61,495 nucleotides of DNA from JAADEM01 sp965371855 (lineage in GTDB: Bacteria; Bacteroidota; Bacteroidia; Bacteroidales; Marinilabiliaceae), in the NCBI GenBank assembly GCA_965371855.1, contig CBDUZZ010000021.1:1-61495 (forward strand). Direction: 5' to 3'. Made by a program: the position numbers and the translations under genes. The number at the start of each line of letters is the position of its first letter. Position 1 is the first letter of the stretch. The notes beneath the pieces are model-generated. The model had not been told where the DNA came from. It did no database searches and saw nothing but the letters and a program-made list of their open reading frames with translations. Below, one piece after another: positions 1-9,106 of the stretch.

Positions 1-137
1 GGATAAAATTAAAGAGACTTTATCCGTCAATTGACGATTAACTTAACACTAGCATGTTTTGCCTCTCGCTCTGTGAGAGAAAATTAGGAGATACAGATAA
101 GTAGGTGTAACTTAACTATGCAGATAATTTTATCCTT

Positions 138-3100
138 ATGAAACGAACTTCATACACAAAAAAGACACTTAAATTTTTCAAACTATTTTTCATAACTCTG
201 TTTGCATTTATTCTTTTTCTTTTTTTAATTGGGAAACTGGCTGAAAAAAAAATTACTGCATTAGCATTTAATCAGTTAAAAGAATCAATTGAAGTTCCAA
301 TAGAAACAAGTGATATCTCTTTTACTCTAATTAAAAGATTCCCGTTAGCAACAATTGAATTTGAGAATATTTGGATTGGCTCGCCTGATAAAACCGGAAG
401 CCCTGACTCTGTCCGGTTGAACTGCGATACGCTTATAAATATAGAGAAATTATATATCTCCGTTAAATCAACCCCATTAATTGATGGAATATTTGATATA
501 CAAAAAATTGAAATTCTCGGAGCAAATATTGATTACACAATAGATAAAAACGGGATAAGTAATTTTGATTTCCTTATTGATATCACAAATAACGAAAAGC
601 CTGACACCACTTTGTCGACACCATTGGATCTGACACTTAACGAATTGTTATTGATGGATATTACTTGTTACTATTCTGACAGTTTAACATCAACCAAAGC
701 AAAGATTGACATACCAGAAATTAACCTGAAAGGGAAGATTAAAAAAGATATATATAGCGGTTTTATGGATGGAAGCATGATAATATCAGAATGCGATTTT
801 AAAGAGACGCACTTGGATCGTATGCTTGAGACAAAGATGAATTTTGAAATTGGTTTCGAGAATGATTCGGTAAAGATTAGAAACCTTTCTGTGCTAACGG
901 ATGGAGCAATCTTAGTGGCTTCGGGAGTAACTGTAATTACGGATAGCATTTATGTTGATCTGAATATTAAAGGAGATAATATCAATTTGGCAGAGTTGAT
1001 GAAATATGTGCCGGAAGATACATTAAGAAATTATGACATTAAAAGCCTTTCAGGGTTAGTAACTTTTGATGCAACTATTAAAGGGATAGTTTCTGATAGT
1101 ACACATCAGCCTAAGTTGGATCTGAATTTAACGATGCAAGAGGGTGAAGTGCAGACAACAGAGTATCCTGAGCTAAAAAACATCTCATTCAACCTGAATG
1201 CTACTAACGGAAATGGACAAAACGAAGAAACAACAGAAATAGATATTGAAAGATTTCATTTTGAGACTGAGAATAGTAAAGGTGATATCAATTTATCGTT
1301 TGAAAATCTAAACCATCCGGAATATGATATTAAATCTGATCTTAACCTCAATATAAGTGATTTCAGGTTACTGATTCCTGATTCATTAATTCAGGATATA
1401 AGTGGAAATATCAAAGCACAACTGACTACAAGAGGTGTTTTACCTGATTCAATAAATAGTGACTTTTTTGAATATCTGTTGCAAACCACCAGGGCAAAAG
1501 TAACGCTATCTGATTTCAATGTTACTATGGACTCTTTACCTCCTGTTAAGTCATTTTCCGGAACATTTAACTATCATCCCGGACAGCTCAATGCAAGTAT
1601 GCTGAATGTGTCAATTCCAGATTATCATGTTAATATTAAAAATAGTTCATTCAATACCCTTTTGTCAGGAAAACTAACCCGGCCGGAAGCAACAGTAATA
1701 GATATTAAATCTTTTATTTTTAATACGGATAGTAGCTGTTTTACCGGTTCGGCTTTTATTCAAAATCTTAAAACTCCATCTTACAAATTGAACATCGAAA
1801 TAAAACTCAATTTGTCGGAGATAAGAAACATGCTTCCTGATTCATTGGTAAATGAGCTGTCAGGGGAGGTTACTTCAACTATTACTTCAATAGGAGAGAT
1901 TAATCCTGATTCTATTTCGGAACAGATAAATGATATAATATTTAAAAAAAGTTCGTTTATCATTAATCTGAATAATGTATCAGTAAAGATGCCGGATACA
2001 CTGATGTGCATAAACAACCTGACAGGTAGTGTGAAAATAATACCGGACACAATACATGTTGAAAAGCTTGACGGAGGGTATAAAAATATAGATTTTGACG
2101 TTTCATCTGTTAAAATTGTTAATCTGTATAACTCATATATTAAAAACCTGCATGAGCAACTATATGTTGAAGGAGCTTTTCATTTGGGCGATATTGACTA
2201 TGACATTTTTGCTCCGTTCATGGATAGTACATCCATGGTTACCTCAACAGATACTACGCTTGCCATAAGTAGCTCAAGTCTTACGTCTGATGCTATACCT
2301 TTGACAACCGATACATCTGCAATTAACTACACTTTCTTAATTAAAGGAAAACTTACGGTAAACAGTTTTGCATATAATAAAGCTCTAATAAAAAATATTT
2401 CCGCTCTTTTCAATCTTAAGGACAGCCTATATACAATCGATCAATTAACATTTGATGGATTTAAAGGAAAGATGGTTAGTTCAATGAAATATAACATTGT
2501 TTCGGAGGACAAGCAGATAATAACTTTTCGGAACCGTATTGAGGGTATGGATATATCTCAGTTATTAACTGATTTTGACAACTTCGATCAGGAAAAGATT
2601 ATATCCAAACAGGTTAGTGGGTTGTTATCAACCGATATAGACGGATGGTTGCTATATCTTGGTGATACAATTGTTACCGACTCAATTTACTTGAAAGGGG
2701 ATTTAAAATTGGAGAATGGTGGTCTGTTCAACTATAAGCCGGCAATGGAATTAGCCAATTTCACAAACATTAAGGAATTAGATAATATGCGTTTTAAAAC
2801 TATGGAGAGTAAAATATTCATATTTAATAATTCAATGTATGTTCCCAGTACCGGGATAAAAAGTAATGCCATGAATATTACGGCATACGGAATGCAAAGT
2901 TTTGGCGAAGATTATGAATACCATTTAAAAATTTATTTGGGAGAGATACTACGCGGAACAACGAAACATATAATGAAAAAGCAGGCTGAATTAGAAAACA
3001 ACCCGGAGAGTAATAAAAAGGGCCCTCGCTCACTTTATGTAGTCTCGTACAGCCTGAACGGTAAGATGAAAAACGGCTTAGACAACAAAAAAATGAGACA

Positions 3101-3203
3101 AAAAATGAATACTAAAATTAAATTGCAACAAATGGTATTGGATATTGTCTTTCATCCTAAATTGGTGAATTTCGAAACCGAAGTGCCAGATTATTTGAAT
3201 TAG
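138..3203 (+). CDS. AsmA-like envelope protein
   Basis: A 1021-residue protein with one N-terminal membrane anchor (about residues 14-32, very Phe/Leu rich) and a long, repetitive beta-strand-rich periplasmic body. The N-terminal block after the anchor (PIETSDISFTLIKRFPLATI) and the C-terminal block around residues 870-960 have the character of Bacteroidota AsmA-family proteins. That family is related to the bridge-like lipid-transfer proteins thought to affect outer-membrane lipid homeostasis; this role is family knowledge, not visible here. The start ATG lies at the head of the hydrophobic anchor, with no better upstream start. It is followed 81 bp downstream on the same strand by the DsbA-like gene. 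Codon use resembles the neighbours and no frameshift was seen. Confidence 0.75.
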   Translation: MKRTSYTKKTLKFFKLFFITLFAFILFLFLIGKLAEKKITALAFNQLKESIEVPIETSDISFTLIKRFPLATIEFENIWIGSPDKTGSPDSVRLNCDTLINIEKLYISVKSTPLIDGIFDIQKIEILGANIDYTIDKNGISNFDFLIDITNNEKPDTTLSTPLDLTLNELLLMDITCYYSDSLTSTKAKIDIPEINLKGKIKKDIYSGFMDGSMIISECDFKETHLDRMLETKMNFEIGFENDSVKIRNLSVLTDGAILVASGVTVITDSIYVDLNIKGDNINLAELMKYVPEDTLRNYDIKSLSGLVTFDATIKGIVSDSTHQPKLDLNLTMQEGEVQTTEYPELKNISFNLNATNGNGQNEETTEIDIERFHFETENSKGDINLSFENLNHPEYDIKSDLNLNISDFRLLIPDSLIQDISGNIKAQLTTRGVLPDSINSDFFEYLLQTTRAKVTLSDFNVTMDSLPPVKSFSGTFNYHPGQLNASMLNVSIPDYHVNIKNSSFNTLLSGKLTRPEATVIDIKSFIFNTDSSCFTGSAFIQNLKTPSYKLNIEIKLNLSEIRNMLPDSLVNELSGEVTSTITSIGEINPDSISEQINDIIFKKSSFIINLNNVSVKMPDTLMCINNLTGSVKIIPDTIHVEKLDGGYKNIDFDVSSVKIVNLYNSYIKNLHEQLYVEGAFHLGDIDYDIFAPFMDSTSMVTSTDTTLAISSSSLTSDAIPLTTDTSAINYTFLIKGKLTVNSFAYNKALIKNISALFNLKDSLYTIDQLTFDGFKGKMVSSMKYNIVSEDKQIITFRNRIEGMDISQLLTDFDNFDQEKIISKQVSGLLSTDIDGWLLYLGDTIVTDSIYLKGDLKLENGGLFNYKPAMELANFTNIKELDNMRFKTMESKIFIFNNSMYVPSTGIKSNAMNITAYGMQSFGEDYEYHLKIYLGEILRGTTKHIMKKQAELENNPESNKKGPRSLYVVSYSLNGKMKNGLDNKKMRQKMNTKIKLQQMVLDIVFHPKLVNFETEVPDYLN

Positions 3204-3284
3204 ACCATTGTATCTGTGGCAAATTAGATTAACCACATAATTGACATGAAGTATAAATAAACCGACGAGCTAAAAAAACGAAGG

Positions 3285-3947
3285 ATGATACAACAAAAAA
3301 TCATAATTATAAAATGGCTTACATATACTGTATCAGTAGCTTTAGTTGTTTTAATAATTACTAAGTTGGTTCGGTATTATCAACCGGCACTTTTCCGTGC
3401 AACAACCTATACCGTATTGACAGGTGAAGTAAAAGAACATGACCTGGATATTATTTTCGGGTCTGACACAGCTCCTTTAACAGTTTATATGTATTCACAC
3501 TATACCTGTAAATTTTGCATAAAGTTTTTTCAGGAAGATTTCCCGAAATTGAAAAGCGATTATATTGACAACGGAAAGATTAGATTTGTATTAAAATTAA
3601 TTGAGTTGAATCGTAATCGTGATGTATTGAATTCTTTGCAAGCAGCAGTATGTGTTAATAAATACGGCAGTTTTGACAAATTTCATGAGCTGTTGTTGTC
3701 TGACAGTAGAGTTGTGTTTACTCAGGAGTTTAAAGATCTTGTAAATGATTTTATTTTTAATAATGGTGATATTGCAGAGTGTATGCTAAACAACAATAAT
3801 TATCGCTATATTTACGTTAACAACAATGAGTTTATGCAATTAGGCCTGAAAGGAGCGCCAACATTTATTGTTAACAAACACATATACAGCGGTTATCGAA
3901 ACTATCATGATATTGTGAAAATAATAAGAAACGAGACAAGAGAGTAA
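3285..3947 (+). CDS. Membrane-anchored DsbA-like thiol oxidoreductase
   Basis: A 220-residue protein with one N-terminal membrane segment (residues 9-26) and a periplasmic thioredoxin-fold domain of the DsbA/DsbG type. Visible hallmarks are the catalytic CKFC pair (C75 and C78) following a TVYMYSHYT strand, a helical insertion between the two halves, and a cis-proline loop GAPTFIVN near residue 190. It should oxidise or isomerise disulfides outside the cytoplasm. The gene directly after it, 34 bp away, encodes a small exported protein with nine cysteines, a plausible dedicated substrate. Proteins of this shape are also found with peptide maturation and vitamin-K-epoxide-reductase systems, but no such partner is present here. 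Confidence 0.75.
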   Translation: MIQQKIIIIKWLTYTVSVALVVLIITKLVRYYQPALFRATTYTVLTGEVKEHDLDIIFGSDTAPLTVYMYSHYTCKFCIKFFQEDFPKLKSDYIDNGKIRFVLKLIELNRNRDVLNSLQAAVCVNKYGSFDKFHELLLSDSRVVFTQEFKDLVNDFIFNNGDIAECMLNNNNYRYIYVNNNEFMQLGLKGAPTFIVNKHIYSGYRNYHDIVKIIRNETRE

Positions 3948-3981
3948 TAAATCAAAATATCAACCACAAAAAAAGAATAGA

Positions 3982-4311
3982 ATGAAGAAGAAGTTTTTTT
4001 TATTGCCCTTATTGTTATTGGGAATGTTTATAGCCGTACAGTATGGATGCGAGACTGATCCTGATGAGATTTGCGAATCATTTAATCCACCGCGATGTAA
4101 TGCGCCGGAAGATGCGACAGTATGCTGTGACGATAATGAGTGTTATTACACATATAAAGGGAAAAATTATCCGGATACAGCAGAAGGAATGGAAGATTTA
4201 ATAGAGGAAATGTGTGGTGTAGGGGCTAATGTTCAAAGTATTATCGCAAGTTTAAACGAGCAAACTAAACGCTTATTGATTGAAGCTCGTTCCTGTTCAA
4301 CGTGTAACTAA
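3982..4311 (+). CDS. Small exported cysteine-rich protein, function unknown
   Basis: A 109-residue protein of unrecognised family. It starts with a lysine-rich, strongly hydrophobic signal (residues 2-22) ending in YGC at C23, which could be a lipoprotein attachment cysteine although the lipobox is poor. The mature part has eight further cysteines (31, 39, 48, 49, 54, 78, 105, 108), enough for four disulfides, and is acidic in the middle. It ends in SCSTCN. It lies 34 bp behind the DsbA-like gene on the same strand, which suggests that its disulfides are made by that protein. No RiPP or toxin modification genes lie nearby, so a precursor-peptide role is not supported. Confidence 0.6.
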   Translation: MKKKFFLLPLLLLGMFIAVQYGCETDPDEICESFNPPRCNAPEDATVCCDDNECYYTYKGKNYPDTAEGMEDLIEEMCGVGANVQSIIASLNEQTKRLLIEARSCSTCN

Positions 4312-4592
4312 TAATATCTTTTATCGTTTGGGTGAAGTAATGTGAGTTGGATTTTACTTATTATTAAGTGAAATTTGTCGTACACCAGAAATCGTACAAA
4401 TTATTTCGTTCAAACAGGGATTACATAAAACCTCAATCAGTAACATCGGGGTTTCGCTACACACCGGTGCTACTACATAAAGGAACTTTGCCCCATAAAC
4501 TCTCTCAACACTTGAAAAACAACCTATATACTTCTGTTTTCAATTGAAAATTATTAAATTAGCATGCTATAAATCAATTGTATTGACAAGAG

Positions 4593-5978
4593 ATGCAAAT
4601 ATTAAATAACTTAAAATTCATCACAGGAGATACTGACCAGTTCAGTTTACAACATAGAATATTAAACATTACTATTTTTGGAGCAGCAATATTGTGCATT
4701 TTAGTTCTTATTATTGATTTAATACTTGAGCTTTATTGGCTTATGATTGTATCAAACCTGATTGCAATTTTCCTTTTTTCTATCCTGTATATTTATTCCC
4801 GGAAAACAAAAAAATCGAAACCTGTAGAGATTATTGCTTTTGGCTTTCTGATATTGATCTATACTCCCATAATGTGGGTTCTCAATGGAGGCTCTATTAG
4901 TTCATTTCAATATTATATTCCATTTTTTATCGTTGGCATTCATGTTTCTGCCTCACAAAAAACAAGAAGAGTTTTAATTCCGCTATTAATTATTATAGCC
5001 ATATCATTAATAATAACAGAATATTTTCACCCTGAACTAATTATTGGCTATACAAGTCGTTTCGACAGATATGTTGATTTAGTGAGCGGCTTTTTTATCT
5101 CTTTAACCGGCATATATTTATTTGCTAATATTTATTTTAACCAGATTGTAGAAGCTAACGAGAAATTGCAATCTCAAAATTTTCAGTTAACAAAAAGTAG
5201 AGAAGAGGTTATTGAACAGCAGAAAAAAATTGAGACACAAAACATTGAACTGGAAGAGAAAAACAGAACCCTTCGGGAGATGAACAAAACGAAAGATCAG
5301 TTTAATTCCATTATTTCACATGACCTGAGAAGCCCTTTTAACTCCCTGCTCGGACTTACAGAAGTACTTATTCTTAATAAAGAGAAAGTACAAAACCCTG
5401 AAATGATCCGGTTGGTTGATACCATTCATGAATCGGCAGAACAGGCTTATAAACTTGTTTTAAATTTACTCGAATGGTCAAAGTTACAATCTAACAGAAT
5501 AGATTATTCACCGACAACTGTGAATTTAAAGAAAATTGCAAATAGCAATATTGAACTTATAAAAATACAGGCTAAGAATAAAGGTATTGACATTAGTCTG
5601 GAAAGCAATAATGAAAGTTGCTATGTGAATGCAGATGAAAATATGGTAAATACCATTATTCGAAATCTGATATCGAATTCTATTAAATATACCCGATCAG
5701 GGGGTGAAATATTCATCCGATGCATCTGTACACTGTCAGATTGCAAGGTAAGCATTAGTGATACAGGAATCGGCATACCGGAGAAAACACTCAAGAAGAT
5801 ATTTGATGCTGACAATAAAATGTCTACTAAAGGAACATCCGGTGAAATAGGTACAGGATTAGGCCTTGTGTTATGCAAAGAGTTTGCTCGTCGTAATAAT
5901 GGTAAAATAACTGCCGAAAGCGAGGTGAATAAGGGAAGCATATTCACATTGTCACTGCCTGCTGCATCTCATAAATAA
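4593..5978 (+). CDS. Membrane-bound sensor histidine kinase
   Basis: A 461-residue orphan kinase. Residues 20-185 hold about six hydrophobic segments (a 7TM-like or MASE-like input without a recognisable ligand domain), followed by a coiled coil (about 187-236). Next comes the HisKA phospho-acceptor box SIISHDLRSP with H243, then the HATPase_c domain with N box (RNLISNSIKYT), G1 box (DTGIGIP) and G2 box (GTGLGLVLCKEF). It autophosphorylates and should pass phosphate to a response regulator, but none is encoded in this window. The 281 bp upstream contain no other gene. All catalytic boxes are intact. Confidence 0.85.
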   Translation: MQILNNLKFITGDTDQFSLQHRILNITIFGAAILCILVLIIDLILELYWLMIVSNLIAIFLFSILYIYSRKTKKSKPVEIIAFGFLILIYTPIMWVLNGGSISSFQYYIPFFIVGIHVSASQKTRRVLIPLLIIIAISLIITEYFHPELIIGYTSRFDRYVDLVSGFFISLTGIYLFANIYFNQIVEANEKLQSQNFQLTKSREEVIEQQKKIETQNIELEEKNRTLREMNKTKDQFNSIISHDLRSPFNSLLGLTEVLILNKEKVQNPEMIRLVDTIHESAEQAYKLVLNLLEWSKLQSNRIDYSPTTVNLKKIANSNIELIKIQAKNKGIDISLESNNESCYVNADENMVNTIIRNLISNSIKYTRSGGEIFIRCICTLSDCKVSISDTGIGIPEKTLKKIFDADNKMSTKGTSGEIGTGLGLVLCKEFARRNNGKITAESEVNKGSIFTLSLPAASHK

Positions 5979-6084
5979 TCTGAGAATTGAAGTAGCTTTT
6001 TATTTCTTTTTACATCTTTAGTATTAATGCATTTTTGCCCCAACAACATAAAGCCAAAGAAGATGAAATAATCTAATCTTATAT

Positions 6085-6130
6085 AGTCATCCGATGACTA
6101 CCGGTATCAGCCCATAGTCATCGGATGACT
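6085..6130. repeat. Pair of inverted AGTCATCCGATGACT palindromes
   Basis: AGTCATCCGATGACT (7-bp arms around one central base) occurs at 6085-6099, and its complement AGTCATCGGATGACT at 6116-6130, separated by 16 bp. The same 15-mer occurs once more at 59663-59677. The pair lies about 65 bp upstream of the typA promoter. It could be a dyad operator for a dimeric regulator or a mobile hairpin; sequence alone cannot decide. Confidence 0.5.
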
Positions 6131-6193
6131 TAACACCTCGGTATCCGGACAAAAATAAACACAAAAACCTCAGTCAAAATCAAAAAAACGTAG

Positions 6194-6201
6194 TACCTTT
6201 G
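6194..6201 (+). promoter_or_regulatory. Promoter -7 box of typA
   Basis: TACCTTTG fits the Bacteroidota sigma-ABfr consensus TAnnTTTG and lies 26 bp before the typA ATG. No clear -33 TTG is seen at the usual spacing. Confidence 0.5.
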
Positions 6202-6227
6202 CGGCCTTATTTACAAATCAGATTGCG

Positions 6228-8027
6228 ATGGAGATTAGAAATGTGGCCATTATTGCCCACGTTGACCATGGAAAAACAACCTTGGTTGACAAAATGTTAA
6301 TGGCAGGTAAGCTCTTTAAAGACCACCAGCAGGTAGGTGAACTAATCATGGATAGTAATGAGCTGGAGAGGGAACGAGGGATTACTATTCTTTCAAAAAA
6401 TGTTTCGGTAATATGGAAAGGTGTTAAAATAAATATTATTGATACCCCCGGCCATAGTGACTTTGGTGGTGAGGTTGAGCGTGTATTGAATATGGCCGAT
6501 GGTGTATTGCTTTTGGTTGATGCTTTTGAAGGACCTATGCCTCAAACACGCTTTGTTTTGCAAAAGGCTATTAACCTTGGGCTGAAACCCATTGTTGTAA
6601 TTAATAAGGTAGATAAGCCGAATTGTAGACCTGATGAGGTACATGAAATGATTTTTGACTTAATGTTCAATCTTGATGCAACAGAGGATCAGCTTGACTT
6701 CCCTACCGTTTACGGCTCTGCAAAAGAGGGCTGGATGACCAATGACCTGAACGTTCGTACTGATAATATTTCAGCAATACTGGATTCTATTGTTGAGCAT
6801 ATTCCGGCTCCCAAAGCACTGAAGGGAACTCCACAAATGTTGATAACATCACTTGAATATTCAAATTATGTTGGACGAATTGCTATAGGAAGACTTCACA
6901 GGGGAATGCTGAAAACAGGAAAGGATGTTAGTCTGGTTAAAACAGATAATTCAGTTAAACGTACACGCATAAAAGAGCTTCATGTTTTTGATGGATTAGG
7001 ACGTACGAAAGTGGAAGAGGTTTCTGCCGGCGAGATTTGCGCACTGGTTGGTATCGAAGGATTCGATATTGGCGATACCATTGCCGACAGAGAAAACCCG
7101 GAAGCTCTTGACCCTATTGCCATTGACGAACCTACCATGAGTATGCTCTTCACCATAAATAATTCTCCCTTTTTCGGTAAAGAGGGTAAACATGTTACTT
7201 CGCGTCATATTAAGGACAGACTGGATAAAGAACTGGAGAAGAACCTTGCATTAAGAGTAGAGGAGACATCATCATCCGATGCATGGAATGTATTTGGAAG
7301 AGGTGTGTTGCATCTGTCTGTTTTGATTGAAACGATGCGACGGGAAGGTTATGAGTTGCAGGTTGGACAGCCAAGAGTTATCATAAAAGAGATTGCCGGA
7401 GAGAAGAATGAACCGATAGAAGATCTAACAATTGATTTGCCTGATGAATACTCCGGGAAAGCCATTGAGATGGTTACTCAACGTAAAGGTGAACTTATTT
7501 CGATGGAGCGAAAAGGTGATAGGGTTCATCTTGAGTTTAAGATGCCGTCGCGAGGGATAATAGGACTTAGAAGTAATCTTCTTACCGCTACGGCCGGAGA
7601 GGCAATTCTTGCTCATCGTTTTGTTGATTTTGAACCATGGAAAGGACCTATTGAAAAACGAATTAATGGTTCTTTAATTGCAATGGAATCAGGTACATCT
7701 ATAGCTTATGGATTGGACAAATTGCAGGATAGAGGTAAGTTTTTCATTCACCCCCAAGAGCCTGTTTATATGGGACAGGTTGTAGGTGAGAATAATCGCG
7801 ATGGTGATTTAACCGTTAATGTAACCAAAACAAAAAAGCTTTCGAATATACGTTCGTCAGGTACCGACGATAAGGTGAGGCTGACTCCTCCGATAATCTT
7901 TTCTTTAGAAGAGGCTTTGGAGTATATTCAGGGTGATGAGTATGTAGAGGTAACACCAAAATCAATTAGATTAAGGAAAATATTGCTACTCGAACACGAA
8001 AGAAAAAAGCTGATAAAACAGAAATAG
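6228..8027 (+). CDS. typA: Ribosome-associated GTPase TypA/BipA
   Basis: A 599-residue translational GTPase of the usual family length. The G domain shows P-loop AHVDHGKTT (G1), the DTPGHSDFGGEVER switch II region (G3) and NKVDKP (G4), followed by domains II, III, an EF-G-like domain V and the BipA-specific C-terminal domain rich in basic residues. BipA binds ribosomes and supports 50S assembly and stress or cold growth. The ATG is 26 bp after a TAnnTTTG promoter. It is followed, 74 bp later on the same strand, by the TatD-TcdA fusion gene. Confidence 0.97.
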   Translation: MEIRNVAIIAHVDHGKTTLVDKMLMAGKLFKDHQQVGELIMDSNELERERGITILSKNVSVIWKGVKINIIDTPGHSDFGGEVERVLNMADGVLLLVDAFEGPMPQTRFVLQKAINLGLKPIVVINKVDKPNCRPDEVHEMIFDLMFNLDATEDQLDFPTVYGSAKEGWMTNDLNVRTDNISAILDSIVEHIPAPKALKGTPQMLITSLEYSNYVGRIAIGRLHRGMLKTGKDVSLVKTDNSVKRTRIKELHVFDGLGRTKVEEVSAGEICALVGIEGFDIGDTIADRENPEALDPIAIDEPTMSMLFTINNSPFFGKEGKHVTSRHIKDRLDKELEKNLALRVEETSSSDAWNVFGRGVLHLSVLIETMRREGYELQVGQPRVIIKEIAGEKNEPIEDLTIDLPDEYSGKAIEMVTQRKGELISMERKGDRVHLEFKMPSRGIIGLRSNLLTATAGEAILAHRFVDFEPWKGPIEKRINGSLIAMESGTSIAYGLDKLQDRGKFFIHPQEPVYMGQVVGENNRDGDLTVNVTKTKKLSNIRSSGTDDKVRLTPPIIFSLEEALEYIQGDEYVEVTPKSIRLRKILLLEHERKKLIKQK

Positions 8028-8101
8028 CAATTTTAAGAAGTTCGATAATTTGAATTCAATTATGAAATATCTTTTTATCGAAAAAAATAACAGCTGCTTT
8101 T

Positions 8102-8998
8102 ATGAACTATATTGATATACATACTCATAATAAAATAGGGCAGAACGGAGTTACAAAATTCATTAATATCTTCCCTTGGGGTAATGTAAATATTGATGAT
8201 AATGATACAGATATTTTCACCTCTGGAATTCACCCCTGGTATATTAACGAAATTGATGTTAGAGAGAATTTACGGCAGATTGAGACGTGGCTCAAGACAG
8301 GAATAATTAAATGCATAGGGGAAGATAAATTAAGAAAACTGCAACAATCAAATGTGCTTGTTGTCGGATTAGGTGGAGTTGGAGCTTATGCAGTGGAACA
8401 GCTTGTACGTGCCGGCATAGGAAATATTACAATTATTGATGGTGACACTGTTCATCCCACTAACCGTAATCGCCAGCTAATCGCTTTTGTAAGTACTGAA
8501 GGACAAAGAAAAGCTGATATTGTTGCTGAAAGGTTAAAAGACATAAATCCGGCACTGAACCTTACAATTATTAATGAATTTATTAAATACGATCGGATAC
8601 CTGAAATGCTGGAACAACCTTATGATTTTGTTATTGATGCTATTGACACTTTAAATCCTAAAGTATCGCTGATAGTTGAAGCCTGTAAACGTCAATATCC
8701 GCTAATATCATCCATGGGTGCAGGAGGTAAGGTAGATCCTTCAATGATTAAAATTGCCGATATCAGCGAAACCTATAATTGCAAACTGTCCAGGATGGTC
8801 AGAAAACGACTTTCGAAATACAAGATAAAAAAAGGATTTACTGCTGTTTTCTCACCTGAACCGGTTAATAAAGATCATGTTATTGAAGTTTTGGGTGAGC
8901 AAAACAAAAAGACTACTGTGGGAACAATATCGTACATGCCGGCTATGTTTGGCCTGAATGTCGCATCTCATGTAATTCGAAAACTTGCTGAGGTGTAG
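8102..8998 (+). CDS. TatD N-terminus fused to tRNA t6A dehydratase TcdA
   Basis: A 298-residue chimera. Residues 1-74 are the front of a short Bacteroidota-type TatD metal-dependent hydrolase: the HxH metal motif DIHTH (H7, H9), SGIHPW around H44, and KCIGE, where TatD proteins carry their conserved Glu. From residue 72 on, the sequence is TcdA (E1/ThiF-like): IGEDKLRKL, nucleotide-binding GLGGVGAYAVE, the NRQ motif in NRNRQL, and DAIDT. TcdA cyclises threonylcarbamoyladenosine in tRNA using ATP. Only about the first 15-20 residues of a normal TcdA are missing, so this half may still work, while TatD has lost most of its barrel and metal ligands. The junction lies at 8315-8323, where both parents would share an Ile-Gly-Glu. 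A deletion between adjacent tatD and tcdA genes is the simplest explanation; an assembly chimera is possible. Confidence 0.85.
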   Translation: MNYIDIHTHNKIGQNGVTKFINIFPWGNVNIDDNDTDIFTSGIHPWYINEIDVRENLRQIETWLKTGIIKCIGEDKLRKLQQSNVLVVGLGGVGAYAVEQLVRAGIGNITIIDGDTVHPTNRNRQLIAFVSTEGQRKADIVAERLKDINPALNLTIINEFIKYDRIPEMLEQPYDFVIDAIDTLNPKVSLIVEACKRQYPLISSMGAGGKVDPSMIKIADISETYNCKLSRMVRKRLSKYKIKKGFTAVFSPEPVNKDHVIEVLGEQNKKTTVGTISYMPAMFGLNVASHVIRKLAEV

Positions 8999-9106
8999 AG
9001 AATAACACAGAGGCACGGAGACACAGAGGTTTTTTAGGCAGCACTATCTCTCGCATTTCTTAAGTTTTCTCTGTGTTCTCTGTGCCTCCGCGTTATTCCC
9101 CTTAAA
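8996..9106. repeat. Inverted repeat between convergent genes
   Basis: GAATAACACAGAGGCAC on the left pairs with GTGCCTCCGCGTTATTC on the right with few mismatches; inner ACACAGAG and CTCTGTG also pair. The long imperfect hairpin fills the space between tcdA and kbl, whose last bases it touches. It can end transcription from both sides. AACACAGAGG-type repeats are widespread dispersed elements in many bacteria, so it is probably a small repeat that serves as terminator. Confidence 0.6.
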
